DNA of 64,000 nt from positions 1-64,000 of the IMG/VR virus record IMGVR_UViG_3300009008_000017; one strand, 5' to 3'. Positions within the stretch are counted from its first letter, which is position 1; each line of letters starts with the position of its first letter. The DNA is from a virus. Shown here piece after piece: positions 10,101 through 19,353 of the stretch. The notes below the pieces were generated by a model that was not told the DNA's origin, made no database searches, and was given only the letters and a program-made list of their open reading frames with translations. The position numbers were made by a program, and so were the translations under genes.

Positions 10101-11417
10101 ATGAAAGCATTTAGTCAAAACGATATTCAGACAGCACAGTCATTTCTGACACAGCTGGTGGATGTGATCCAAGAGGATATTTCAGGCTCAACTACACGAA
10201 GAAAATATCAGGTTTTTGTTACAGGTGGAGTAGGCCCCGGAATTACTTCTTCTCTGTTTCAAACTGTATATGATCAAGATTTTACTTTGCAAACTGCAAA
10301 CCCAGTCCTAGATTTGACTGTTGGTCTTTTTCACACAGGTTCAACAGTTTATCTTGTTAAGACAGGTGAAGAATCCACCGGCCGCCTCCTCTTTCCTTCA
10401 TCTTCTGTTATGATGAGAGAAAAGGTTGACATTTACAAAGAGATGGCAAAATCCCTTTTAGGTGATGCTGATCGAGCTTTTTACGCTCCTTTTGAAAATC
10501 AAAACGCAGACAACTCAGCAGACAACGCGCGTACAGGAAACTCCACAGGAGCCTCCGCGGGAACTGCAGAGTTTCTCGGCGGTTACGGATCGAAAACGAG
10601 GATTGACGAAGCGATCTTCATGACCTTCAAGCGCCTTTTTGTTAGAGACGGAATGAAGAAAGAGACGTTTGCTTTCAAGATGTACACGACTGCTTCCTTG
10701 AATGGAACTGATTTCGTATCAGGGACTAATCTGAGCGTCACTTCTGAGCTTGGATCAACTATCTTTACGGATGCTAATTCCTCTGACACTGACTTGAACG
10801 CTCCAGTCGGAGGTAGAGTTGGTGAGATTGTCAATTCCTCCAACACAAACAGTAAGGTCGGATTGGTATTTTATGATCGAGGTATCGTGGTTCTTGATGC
10901 GCGCAAAGTCTTGTCTGGGGCGCAGCATGTCACAGGCGTAATTGCGTCAATGAACGCCAACAATCCAAACTCCGTCGGAACAGGGAAGTCTATTATCGGT
11001 GATCCCAAAGCCGGTAAGTCTGGTAACCCAGATGCAAGATTTATTCCCGACCTGTTCGTTTCTGCTTCCGTCGACGATATTGTTGATCACTTAGCTTCCT
11101 GCAGGTTTAGTAGCGGATCTCTTACGGCAGCAACTTTCCAAAATAAGACGAGTATTAATTCTACGCTTTATTTCGCAAGGGCAAACGCAGATGAATTCAA
11201 CTACTCATCAAACACAACGTTCTTAGATACTGACGGGAACATCAATGTGATCGATGCCGCTGCAAGGCAAGATGGATCGCAAAGATCTTTCGCATTTGTA
11301 ACCAAGGTAGGGCTTCACGATGCTGAAGGTAATCTATTGGCAGTGGCAAAACTTAGTCGCCCTGTTGAAAAGAACCCAGAGAAGGACATAACGTTTAGAG
11401 TCAGGCTTGACTTCTAA
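10101..11417 (+). CDS. Virion structural protein with shared C-terminal domain (438 aa)
   Basis: This soluble 438-residue protein starts at ATG 10101 after the Shine-Dalgarno AGAGGA. The C-terminal ~170 residues contain VGLVFYDRGIVVLDA, then ARANADEFNYSSN, and end in ITFRVRLDF. The next gene carries the same series of motifs and the same kind of ending, so the two share a homologous C-terminal domain, perhaps the part that docks to the baseplate. Similar endings occur in T4-like phage structural proteins that I recall from marine phages. Its precise role is unknown. Confidence 0.5.
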   Translation: MKAFSQNDIQTAQSFLTQLVDVIQEDISGSTTRRKYQVFVTGGVGPGITSSLFQTVYDQDFTLQTANPVLDLTVGLFHTGSTVYLVKTGEESTGRLLFPSSSVMMREKVDIYKEMAKSLLGDADRAFYAPFENQNADNSADNARTGNSTGASAGTAEFLGGYGSKTRIDEAIFMTFKRLFVRDGMKKETFAFKMYTTASLNGTDFVSGTNLSVTSELGSTIFTDANSSDTDLNAPVGGRVGEIVNSSNTNSKVGLVFYDRGIVVLDARKVLSGAQHVTGVIASMNANNPNSVGTGKSIIGDPKAGKSGNPDARFIPDLFVSASVDDIVDHLASCRFSSGSLTAATFQNKTSINSTLYFARANADEFNYSSNTTFLDTDGNINVIDAAARQDGSQRSFAFVTKVGLHDAEGNLLAVAKLSRPVEKNPEKDITFRVRLDF

Positions 11418-11437
11418 GGTCTGTCCCGGAGACCAAA

Positions 11438-13927
11438 ATGTCAGTCCTGAAAGTTGGACCTGAAAATTTTGAGCTGATAACTATCCAGGCTGCTCCCAAG
11501 AATGTCTTTAAATCTGGGACCCTTGGGATAACAGGATCTGCTCCCCTTTTCGCAAGAAAATCAGATATGCTCAAAGAGGTTGTGCCTTTAGCGCCTCTTT
11601 CGCGAAGCTTCTATACAGAAAATACATTTCAGGAAGCGTTCAATGACTATCGTGATAGATCATCTCAAGCCGTTAGAGATGCGACGCCAGCCCTCACTGG
11701 AAATTTTGAAGGAGCAGCATCGGCCCTATTAGAAAAAGTAAACTCACTTAGTAAGTCTCCGTCGCAGGATATTGAATCTAAGATCATAAGGTTCGAACCT
11801 TCATTTACATTCACAGCAGATACGGGTAGAAAATTAGCTATCACCAACGGATTGATGCCAACCTACCTCCCAAGATACCCCACCTCGCAGTTTGCTTATC
11901 ACAATTATCATACTCTGAATTTTTTCACGTCGTCTCAGGTGCCAAGCTCTGCTGTGCTCCTGTACCCTAATTCAGCATCTCAAGCAGATCCCAATCAAAT
12001 CTCAGGATCTTATGTGGTGTCTGATGCGTTTACGTTTGAATTCTACATAAAGCCAAGATGTTACTTAGAACAACCAGGATCAGTTAGGGCAGGAACAATC
12101 CTTCACTTGAGCTCTACATACGCTGTTTCTTTGATCCCTGGCTCCTCAAGAGACGGCAAAAGCACACCTGATGCCTTTAGATTACAGCTCCAGCTAAGCC
12201 ACAGTGCAGATACTGAGCCTCGAAGCGCCACACCAGGCGCCTACCCGAACGACCTAGTATTCCTCTCAGATGACAATGTTTTAAAGCGGGATCACTGGCA
12301 CCACGTTGCAATTAGATGGGGAGCCAGCAATGACGGAAAGCAAGGAAATTTTTATGTTGACAACGAGTCCGCCGGCAATTTTACCGTATCATTAGCTTCT
12401 ATAGCACCCGCACCCATGGTTCACAATCCAGGCGTATTGGCGGTCGGAAATTACTTTGTAGGGTCAAATTCAGGAAACAATAGGCAGACCAGGTTTTTCA
12501 CTGCCAGAAATGCTGGCCGCGAAGGCCTTGCAATAATGGACCCTGGATCAAATGCTGAAAATCCCGTATCTTACAACTTTAATCATCCTCTTACAGCTGA
12601 GCTTCACGAAGTAAGAATATTCGACACATTCAGGTCTGACCAGGACATTGTTGACGGAAGCAAGAGAGGGATCGATCGTACTGCCCCTGGCCTGAAGTTC
12701 TATCTTCCGCCCATGTTTACAGCGCACTCCCCCAGAAGAAAACAACTCGGAGGATTTGGAGGAGTTCTCCAGACACCTTTCTTCGGCTCCCCGGGAAGTA
12801 CTACAGATCCGTTTAATATCGCTTTGTCGTATGGTGTAGGTGGACATTATCTTAATTTAGAGAATTTTACGCAAGATTTTGCAACCCGCAACTTCCCCCG
12901 GGCGATGAACTTAACAGGTGCCCAAATTACTGCAACGACACAAGCAAAGAGCTGCAATACCTTCCTTTATTCCACGGCATCTGTCAGATACAGAAATCTT
13001 TTTATGCCTCCGTGTGACAACGGTAATTTTATGCCCAATTTTGATCTGATTCGCCAGATTGAGACAGGTTCATTACCTACCGTTAAGGTGAAAACAGGCT
13101 CTAATTATTACAAGTATCGAAATGATCTTGGGGATGTAGATCTTAGCTTGATAAACCTCAGAGATCAGCTACCGTCAAGCTCTTTTGTAAATTACATAGT
13201 CGATTACTCTCCTTTCAATAAGGATGGAGATGAAGAAGTTAATAGAGATCAAAACGGCGCGATTATAAGCGATCACATCGTTCACGTGGGTTCCGGATTT
13301 GAGAACCAAATTATGGGTCCAGGACCAGGTGACATGGGAATTGACCCAGGAGAGGTCCTCACAATCTTCCAGAGAACCCGAGATGACAGCTCTAATGAAA
13401 TTGTGATGTTCGATATTAGCAATCTGTTCTATGGGTCTAGAATTAAACCTGGAACCTTTAAGATAGTTGACACAAATCAAACCGGGTCATTTGGTGCCCA
13501 GGCTATGACTCTGAGAGATGACGGTCATGGCAATCTTTATCGTGCAGACGCCAAGACAAAACACGCAACTTGGAACTCTGTAGGGAATGTCTTTTACAAC
13601 GAAGGAATTGCAATCATTAAATCACCTAACATCCCTCTGTTTGGCAAGACTGATGTTGAGGTTGAATTTAGAGGAGAGAATGAGGTTCATGTTTCTAAGC
13701 TAGACATAGTTGCGCCTGCAGGCATGATCAACTCTTCTTCGAATCCAAATTATATAGTTGCATCTTCCTCTCTCGATGCCAATGACCAAAACTCTCAGTT
13801 TGTTGCAATTACAGGCATTAATTTTCACGATGACAATCTAAACGTTATAATGAAAACGAAGTTTGCGCAACCCGTAATCAAGCGAAGTAGCGACAAGATT
13901 CTTTTTAGAACCAAACTAGATTTCTAA
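11438..13927 (+). CDS. Virion protein with LamG/concanavalin-like lectin domain (829 aa)
   Basis: Residues ~195-330 match a laminin-G/concanavalin-like jelly roll: FTFEFYIKPR, TILHLSS, then KRDHWHHVAIRWG and GNFYVDNESAG, which is the classic 'W.HVA......YVDG' pattern of LamG-like glycan-binding domains. The C-terminal ~170 residues (VFYNEGIAII, then SSSNPNYI, ending ILFRTKLDF) are homologous to the end of the preceding gene. It is probably a surface or baseplate protein that binds a polysaccharide receptor; the fold is recognised and the ligand is inferred. Its stop overlaps the start of the next gene by one base (TAATG). Confidence 0.6.
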   Translation: MSVLKVGPENFELITIQAAPKNVFKSGTLGITGSAPLFARKSDMLKEVVPLAPLSRSFYTENTFQEAFNDYRDRSSQAVRDATPALTGNFEGAASALLEKVNSLSKSPSQDIESKIIRFEPSFTFTADTGRKLAITNGLMPTYLPRYPTSQFAYHNYHTLNFFTSSQVPSSAVLLYPNSASQADPNQISGSYVVSDAFTFEFYIKPRCYLEQPGSVRAGTILHLSSTYAVSLIPGSSRDGKSTPDAFRLQLQLSHSADTEPRSATPGAYPNDLVFLSDDNVLKRDHWHHVAIRWGASNDGKQGNFYVDNESAGNFTVSLASIAPAPMVHNPGVLAVGNYFVGSNSGNNRQTRFFTARNAGREGLAIMDPGSNAENPVSYNFNHPLTAELHEVRIFDTFRSDQDIVDGSKRGIDRTAPGLKFYLPPMFTAHSPRRKQLGGFGGVLQTPFFGSPGSTTDPFNIALSYGVGGHYLNLENFTQDFATRNFPRAMNLTGAQITATTQAKSCNTFLYSTASVRYRNLFMPPCDNGNFMPNFDLIRQIETGSLPTVKVKTGSNYYKYRNDLGDVDLSLINLRDQLPSSSFVNYIVDYSPFNKDGDEEVNRDQNGAIISDHIVHVGSGFENQIMGPGPGDMGIDPGEVLTIFQRTRDDSSNEIVMFDISNLFYGSRIKPGTFKIVDTNQTGSFGAQAMTLRDDGHGNLYRADAKTKHATWNSVGNVFYNEGIAIIKSPNIPLFGKTDVEVEFRGENEVHVSKLDIVAPAGMINSSSNPNYIVASSSLDANDQNSQFVAITGINFHDDNLNVIMKTKFAQPVIKRSSDKILFRTKLDF

Positions 13928-14481
13928 TGTCATTTACAATCGGGCTTGATATTTCCACCTCGTGCACGGGCATATGCGTCCTCAATAAAGATGGCCATCT
14001 CAAGATTCTTACACACTTAAAGTATCCTCCTAAGATGTCCCTGTGGGCTAAAGCAGATCTCACTAGAGAAACTTTAATGACGCTTAGAGAGCAATACAAT
14101 CTCGTGATATCCGACTTCTTTGTAGAGGAAAGTTTGCAAAAGTTTCGACCAGGACTTTCGTCAGCAAAGACTCTAACAACCCTTTCTAAGTTCAATGGGA
14201 TTGTGTGCTATCTGGGAAGAGAAGTTCTTGGATTAGACCCAGTGTCAATTAATGTTAATGCAGCAAGAAAGGCCGTCGGGCTAAAAATTCCAAGAGGATC
14301 TAATGCTAAAGATATCGTTCATAGCTGGGTATCCGAAGAGACTAGTTACGATTGGCCTACTAAGATTTTAAAGAGTGGACCTCGCAAGGGGAAGGAAGTA
14401 ATGATCAATGAGTGCTATGATATGGCTGATGCATATCTTATCGCTCGAGCAGGCCAGAATCTTGTAAATCAGGATACTTGA
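13927..14481 (+). CDS. RuvC-like Holliday junction resolvase
   Basis: The 184-residue protein has the RuvC/RNase H-fold acidic residues in order: Asp8 in IGLDISTSCTG, Glu67/68 in FFVEES, and Asp165 and Asp168 in CYDMADAYLIA. RuvC-family enzymes cleave four-way DNA junctions. In a T4-type phage this would resolve recombination intermediates and trim branched DNA before packaging, the role played in T4 by endonuclease VII, an unrelated protein. The start overlaps the preceding stop by one base. It opens a recombination and priming island of three genes placed inside structural genes. Confidence 0.8.
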   Translation: MSFTIGLDISTSCTGICVLNKDGHLKILTHLKYPPKMSLWAKADLTRETLMTLREQYNLVISDFFVEESLQKFRPGLSSAKTLTTLSKFNGIVCYLGREVLGLDPVSINVNAARKAVGLKIPRGSNAKDIVHSWVSEETSYDWPTKILKSGPRKGKEVMINECYDMADAYLIARAGQNLVNQDT

Positions 14482-14497
14482 ATCTTATAATTATTTG

Positions 14498-15466
14498 ATG
14501 AGCTTATCGACGACTGAAGAAAAGGTCTCCTTCGTAAGGAGCGTTTTCGGTAAAACCCGGCTGATGAATGACGGCATTAATGCACACGTCAGATGCCCTG
14601 AGTGCGGCAAGGGTGACAAGAAGAAATTTGTAATTAGGTTAGATAACGATTTATGCCACTGCTTTGTTTGTGGCCTTAAAGGGCGAACCCTAGCGCCCAT
14701 CCTCAAGAAGTACTTTCCAAAATATCACAGAGAGTATTGCGAGAAGTTTCTGGGAACTGATCTTGCATCTTCGCCGGATGATGTCGAGAAAGACTTAGAA
14801 GTCAGACTACCTGATGATTTCACTCTGCTTGTAGATCCTGCCATAAATCTAGGTGATCCCGATATCCGTGATGTTCTTGCTTATCTTAAGCGAAGAGGAA
14901 TGAAAAACCGGGACATGTGGTACTTTAAGTTCGGAGTCTCTGTTCACAACGGATTCAGGAGGCGCGCCATCTTTCCATCGTATGACGCGGAAGGAAAACT
15001 TAATTTCTATACAGGTCGAGACATTGACGGTGAAAGGTTTCCCAAGTACTTAAATGCGTCAGTTGACAAAAAGGAGATGGTCTTCAATGAACTGTTTATT
15101 GACTGGTCATCTGAGTTAACGATAGTGGAAGGGCCATTCGATTTAGTTAAATGCAATGATAATGCAACATGTCTTCTTGGGTCTTTTCTGGCCCGAGACT
15201 CGCTGTTATTCCAAAAGATTATTGAGCATAAGACGCCAGTACTCCTTGCCTTGGATCCTGATGCTAAGACAAAAACTATAAAAATAGCACGATCCTTGTT
15301 AGAATATGATGTGCCTGTTCGTATGCTCGATCACGGAGAGCATGACGATGTCGGTGACATGACGAAGCAAGAGTTCTCAAGGAGGAGGCAACATGCTAAA
15401 TCGTGGAACAACACACAAGGCCTGTTAGCAAAAATCCAAAATATGACACTAGGAAGCGTCCTTTAA
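14498..15466 (+). CDS. DNA primase (zinc finger plus TOPRIM)
   Basis: From ATG 14498 the protein has 322 residues; a TTG one codon earlier is less likely. A CHC2-type zinc-binding region is visible as CPEC at residues 33-36 and CHCFVC at 53-58, with a typical KGRT after it. A TOPRIM domain follows, with the glutamate in TIVEGPFDLVK and the acidic pair in LLALDPDA. This is the architecture of DnaG-type primases, including T4 gp61. It would make RNA primers for the phage lagging strand together with the DnaB-type helicase encoded at 57.4-58.9 kb, more than 40 kb away. No convincing Shine-Dalgarno is visible. Confidence 0.85.
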   Translation: MSLSTTEEKVSFVRSVFGKTRLMNDGINAHVRCPECGKGDKKKFVIRLDNDLCHCFVCGLKGRTLAPILKKYFPKYHREYCEKFLGTDLASSPDDVEKDLEVRLPDDFTLLVDPAINLGDPDIRDVLAYLKRRGMKNRDMWYFKFGVSVHNGFRRRAIFPSYDAEGKLNFYTGRDIDGERFPKYLNASVDKKEMVFNELFIDWSSELTIVEGPFDLVKCNDNATCLLGSFLARDSLLFQKIIEHKTPVLLALDPDAKTKTIKIARSLLEYDVPVRMLDHGEHDDVGDMTKQEFSRRRQHAKSWNNTQGLLAKIQNMTLGSVL

Positions 15467-15469
15467 TAT

Positions 15470-18400
15470 ATGACAATAAAAGTAGCACACATAGCTGATG
15501 TTCACTTTCGCAGCTTATCAAGGCACCAGGAGTACCGTCAGGTTTTCCAGGATTTTGTGCAGCAGTGTAGAGAGCTAAAACCTGATGTTATCTACGTCGG
15601 CGGTGACATCTATCACACAAAGACACAGGGGATCTCTCCTGAGCTGATCGATGAGCTTACACACTGGATGAGAACGCTGGCAGACACAGCACCTCTTCAC
15701 ATGATCCTCGGCAACCATGATGGAAATCTTGTAAATGCCGGTCGACAGGACGCTATTACGCCCATCTTTGATGCGCTTGATCACCCCAACGCTTTCCTCT
15801 ACAAGAAATCAGGCATCTATCCAACTGGAGTCCCAGGCTATAACTGGGCAGTCTTCTCATGCTTTGACGAAGAGGGGTGGAAAGACGTCAAGCCTGTTGA
15901 GGGCGAGATCAATATCGCTACTTTCCACGGCTGTGTGGTAGGATCAAAGACAGACCAGAACTGGGAGCTTGAGGGCGATGTACCCCTTAATTTCTTTGAC
16001 CCTTACGACTTTACGATGCTGGGAGATATTCACAAGTTCCAGATCCTAAACGAGGAAAAGACCGTTGCTTACCCAGGCTCTACAGTCCAGCAAAATTACG
16101 GAGAAGACCCAGATAAAGGATTTCTCTTTTGGGATATCAGGTCACCAGATGATTTCGATCTTACGTTCCATCGCCTAACTAATCCACACCCCTTTGTCAC
16201 AGTGGATTGGCAGGGTAATGTGCGTGACACGCTGCATGAGGCCAAGAAGTATAAGAAGGGTTCACGCTTCAGATTGCGAACCACTGAGAATATTCCCCAG
16301 CTTGAGATCAAACAGATTCACAACGAGTTGAAGGTGGCCAGGAATGCCAAAGAAGTCGTTTGGAAGTTTGATCAAGGGGTCGATGCAAATGACATTGTAG
16401 ACAGTGAATCTCTTATCAAAAAGGAAGACCTTCGCGATCCTAAAGTACAGATGAAGATCTTAGGTGAATACGCGACCATCACTAAGTTTGATGACGAGGA
16501 ATGGGAAGAGATTGGGAAGCTTGTCGATCGATACATTGCACTTGCCACGCAGGATGAGGATGTGGCGCGCAACGTGAAGTGGTCTATCAAGGAAATTGAG
16601 TTTGACAATGTCTTTTCATATGGCAAAGGTAACAAGATTAACTTTGAGAACTTAAACGGTATCACTGGTATTCTTGGCAAGAACCGAAGCGGTAAATCCT
16701 CTATCGTAGGTACGCTGGTTTACACCCTTTTCAACTCCACTGATCGAGGTTCCATCAAGAACCTTCACGTGATCAACAGCCGAAAAGGTCACTGTAGTGC
16801 AAAGATGCGTTTCTCAGCCAACAACAAGCGCTACGTTGTGGAGCGCCAAAGCGTACGCAAAGAAGACAAGAAAGGCCACGTCTCAGCTATTACATCCCTG
16901 AACTTCTACCGCGAGGATCCAATGGGTAACGTGATCGAGGATCTCAATGGTGAGCAGAGAACCCAGACTGAGAAGGTTATACGTAAGATGCTAGGAAACT
17001 CTGAGGATTTCTTGATCACATCCTTAGCGACTCAAGGAAGCATGAACCACTTTATCTCTCACGGTTCATCTCATCGGAAGACTATACTTTCCAAGTTTCT
17101 CGATCTTGATATCTTTGAGCGCATGGCTGAGTTTGTCAAGCATGACTCCGCATCGATCCGAGGCAAGATGAGCAACTATCCTGAGCGTGACTGGAATGCT
17201 TCAATTGTTGCCCTTAGGAATAAGCGCCGCAAGTACGATGCACAGATCGAGGAAATAGAGCATGAACTGGCATCCTTTCGAGAAGACCAGCAAAAGCTTC
17301 AGATACAGCTAAGTAACTTTACCGAGGCTGATCTCGTCGACGAGCGTGAGGTTGATGAACAGAAGGAAGAGCTTCGAAAGGCAAAAGAAAAGTTCGATGA
17401 TCTTACAGAGAAATGTGACCAATGCGTCGACGAGATTGAAAAGCTGAGCGAACAGGTTGAGGCCATCGAGGCAGTCAAGGAGCAGTTTCCTATTTCCGAG
17501 ATTCGTGAGCAGTACGAGAACCTCCAGGATCTGGAGCGCTCCCTCACTAATCTGGAGCACCAACGCGAGGTGGCGCGCCAACTCTACAAGAGCCAAGAAC
17601 GTTCAGTGAAAATTTTAGATGAGGTCCCTTGCGGCGACCAGTTCCCCACTTGCAAATTCATTAAAGACTCACATAAGAACAGCAGGCTTATCGCCAAGCA
17701 GAAAGAGATTATCGACGAGCAGTCATCTGAACTACGAGCGATTCGACGAGCAGTAAAGAAGTTGCAGGAGCAGAATCTTAAGGAGAAGATCGACAAGTAT
17801 GACACGCTTCTTACGAGGCTGTCTGATACGGAAGTAAAGGTATCCCGTAAGCAGTCTGAGTACGATCTTTTCTCACGTGACTTGGACGTGGCTGAGGATC
17901 ATATGCTTCGATGCAAAAAAGTCCTGGTGGAGATGAAGCTTCGTGTTAATACATCAAACCTAACTGAGGCAGCTCGTAGAGTTAAGGATATGCTGGGCGA
18001 CATTAACAGCCAGATTAAAAAGAAGGACGCGCAGCGCATTTCCGCAGCAGAAATGAAAGGAAATACCGATAGCCAGATTAAAAAGCTACAGACTGAACGT
18101 GATGACTTTGCTGAACTGAGAAAAACCTGGAAGATGTATGACTTTCTCATGAAGTCCTGGTCCAAGAAGGGTATTCCCACTCAGATTATTCGAACGCAGC
18201 TTCCTGTTATCAATACAGAGATCGAGAAGATCTTAAGTAGCGTCACAGACTTTACTGTTAAGCTTGAAGCTGATAACGACTCTAACGCTCTTGATATTTT
18301 CCTAGACTATGGTGACAGCAAGCGTATTATTGAGCTGGCTTCTGGTATGGAAAAGATGATATCTTCTCTAGCAATGCGGGTGGCCTTGCTAAATGTTTCA

Positions 18401-18613
18401 TCTCTTCCGAAGACAGATATGCTCATCATCGACGAAGGTTTTGGCACCCTTGATGAGACAAATGTTGAGGCATGTAACAGGCTTTTAACTTCCCTTAAGA
18501 AGTGGTTTAAGAATATTCTTGTGATCACTCACGTTGATTCTGTGAAAGATGTCGTCGATCAAGCGATTGAGATCGGAAACAAAGGTATAGATTCCTATGT
18601 CCACCTTGAATAG
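15470..18613 (+). CDS. Fused Mre11-Rad50 (SbcD-SbcC, gp47-gp46) nuclease-ATPase
   Basis: A single 1047-residue frame carries both subunits of the double-strand-end processing complex. Residues 1-~300 are the Mre11/SbcD phosphoesterase with metal ligands D10-x-H12, GGD46, GNHD84, H153 and GDIH188. Residues ~370 onward are the Rad50/SbcC ATPase: Walker A GKNRSGKS (403-410), a long coiled coil (~575-900), a hook with C721 and C728 (CX6C instead of the usual CXXC), the ABC signature ASGMEKM (~957) and Walker B MLIIDEG (~984-990). T4 encodes the two as separate genes 47 and 46. It presumably resects ends for UvsX-driven recombination-dependent replication. The frame is continuous with no sign of a joining frameshift. 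Confidence 0.9.
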   Translation: MTIKVAHIADVHFRSLSRHQEYRQVFQDFVQQCRELKPDVIYVGGDIYHTKTQGISPELIDELTHWMRTLADTAPLHMILGNHDGNLVNAGRQDAITPIFDALDHPNAFLYKKSGIYPTGVPGYNWAVFSCFDEEGWKDVKPVEGEINIATFHGCVVGSKTDQNWELEGDVPLNFFDPYDFTMLGDIHKFQILNEEKTVAYPGSTVQQNYGEDPDKGFLFWDIRSPDDFDLTFHRLTNPHPFVTVDWQGNVRDTLHEAKKYKKGSRFRLRTTENIPQLEIKQIHNELKVARNAKEVVWKFDQGVDANDIVDSESLIKKEDLRDPKVQMKILGEYATITKFDDEEWEEIGKLVDRYIALATQDEDVARNVKWSIKEIEFDNVFSYGKGNKINFENLNGITGILGKNRSGKSSIVGTLVYTLFNSTDRGSIKNLHVINSRKGHCSAKMRFSANNKRYVVERQSVRKEDKKGHVSAITSLNFYREDPMGNVIEDLNGEQRTQTEKVIRKMLGNSEDFLITSLATQGSMNHFISHGSSHRKTILSKFLDLDIFERMAEFVKHDSASIRGKMSNYPERDWNASIVALRNKRRKYDAQIEEIEHELASFREDQQKLQIQLSNFTEADLVDEREVDEQKEELRKAKEKFDDLTEKCDQCVDEIEKLSEQVEAIEAVKEQFPISEIREQYENLQDLERSLTNLEHQREVARQLYKSQERSVKILDEVPCGDQFPTCKFIKDSHKNSRLIAKQKEIIDEQSSELRAIRRAVKKLQEQNLKEKIDKYDTLLTRLSDTEVKVSRKQSEYDLFSRDLDVAEDHMLRCKKVLVEMKLRVNTSNLTEAARRVKDMLGDINSQIKKKDAQRISAAEMKGNTDSQIKKLQTERDDFAELRKTWKMYDFLMKSWSKKGIPTQIIRTQLPVINTEIEKILSSVTDFTVKLEADNDSNALDIFLDYGDSKRIIELASGMEKMISSLAMRVALLNVSSLPKTDMLIIDEGFGTLDETNVEACNRLLTSLKKWFKNILVITHVDSVKDVVDQAIEIGNKGIDSYVHLE

Positions 18614-18884
18614 AGAAATAACATATCATGAAGACGGCTTTGTAATAAGTAAAGAGCCTGACAATTCAACCCAACCCCTAGACTGTCCCGTATGCGGATA
18701 TTTCATGCTAACCGACACAGATTCTCATGCCTGGAACGAATACAGCTGCTGTCACGAATGCACTATCACATGGGCAGAAGGCCCAAATAAGAAAAAATGG
18801 AAATCAGGCTGGCGACCCGACCCAGAAGTGATCAGCGCAGAAGTGAAAAGACGCAGCAAGATCGTTCCTCGGTTAAAATTGTGA
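18597..18884 (+). CDS. Small zinc-ribbon protein, unknown function
   Basis: This 95-residue protein overlaps the 3' end of the Mre11-Rad50 gene by 17 bases. A CPVC pair near residue 30 and a CCHEC cluster near residue 51 form a probable four-cysteine zinc ribbon; the tail is Trp- and Lys-rich. Translational coupling to the nuclease gene is likely from the overlap. I cannot assign a function; DNA or RNA binding is only a guess from the fold. Confidence 0.6.
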   Translation: MSTLNREITYHEDGFVISKEPDNSTQPLDCPVCGYFMLTDTDSHAWNEYSCCHECTITWAEGPNKKKWKSGWRPDPEVISAEVKRRSKIVPRLKL

Positions 18885-18927
18885 TTATGCGTGATAGTTA
18901 ATAACGTTCCATTGTGAGGTAATTAGT

Positions 18928-19353
18928 ATGCTTTCATCCGAAGACGTAAATGCGATTGGTCAACTAACCAATACAACCTTTGGTTACTCATCCACAGGTG
19001 AGACCACCTATCAAGTCCCGGCAGGTCGTTCAATCACTTGTAAACTAAGTGGTGAATCCGGCGAAGACCAACTTATAGTTAAGTTCGTCACTGTCATCAC
19101 TTTGCACGAATCTGAAAGAAACCTTTTAGATCCCAAGAATCCGGCAGCGCAGCAAGCAGAGCTCGAATCTATCAAGATGATAAAAGACTACACTGACAAT
19201 CTTAAGAAGTCTTATAAGGATTCGATGGATAAAAGCTTAAAGCTAAAAGAAGTTAGTAGCACAGACAGTATTGAGCTGGTAAACTACAATATTTTTAGCC
19301 CGGTGAGACAAGTATATTACAGACGAAACACGGTCTATAACGTGAGCATCTAA
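18928..19353 (+). CDS. Unknown protein next to terminase (possible small terminase)
   Basis: This 141-residue protein overlaps the large terminase start by one base (TAATGG). The N-terminal half is beta-rich (TTYQVPAGRSITCKL). The C-terminal half has a charged helix of the form ELESIKMIKDYTDNLKKSYK that could be a coiled coil. I see no similarity to T4 gp16. The position makes a small terminase or other packaging accessory possible, but nothing in the sequence proves it. A Shine-Dalgarno-like GAGGT lies upstream of ATG 18928. Confidence 0.55.
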   Translation: MLSSEDVNAIGQLTNTTFGYSSTGETTYQVPAGRSITCKLSGESGEDQLIVKFVTVITLHESERNLLDPKNPAAQQAELESIKMIKDYTDNLKKSYKDSMDKSLKLKEVSSTDSIELVNYNIFSPVRQVYYRRNTVYNVSI

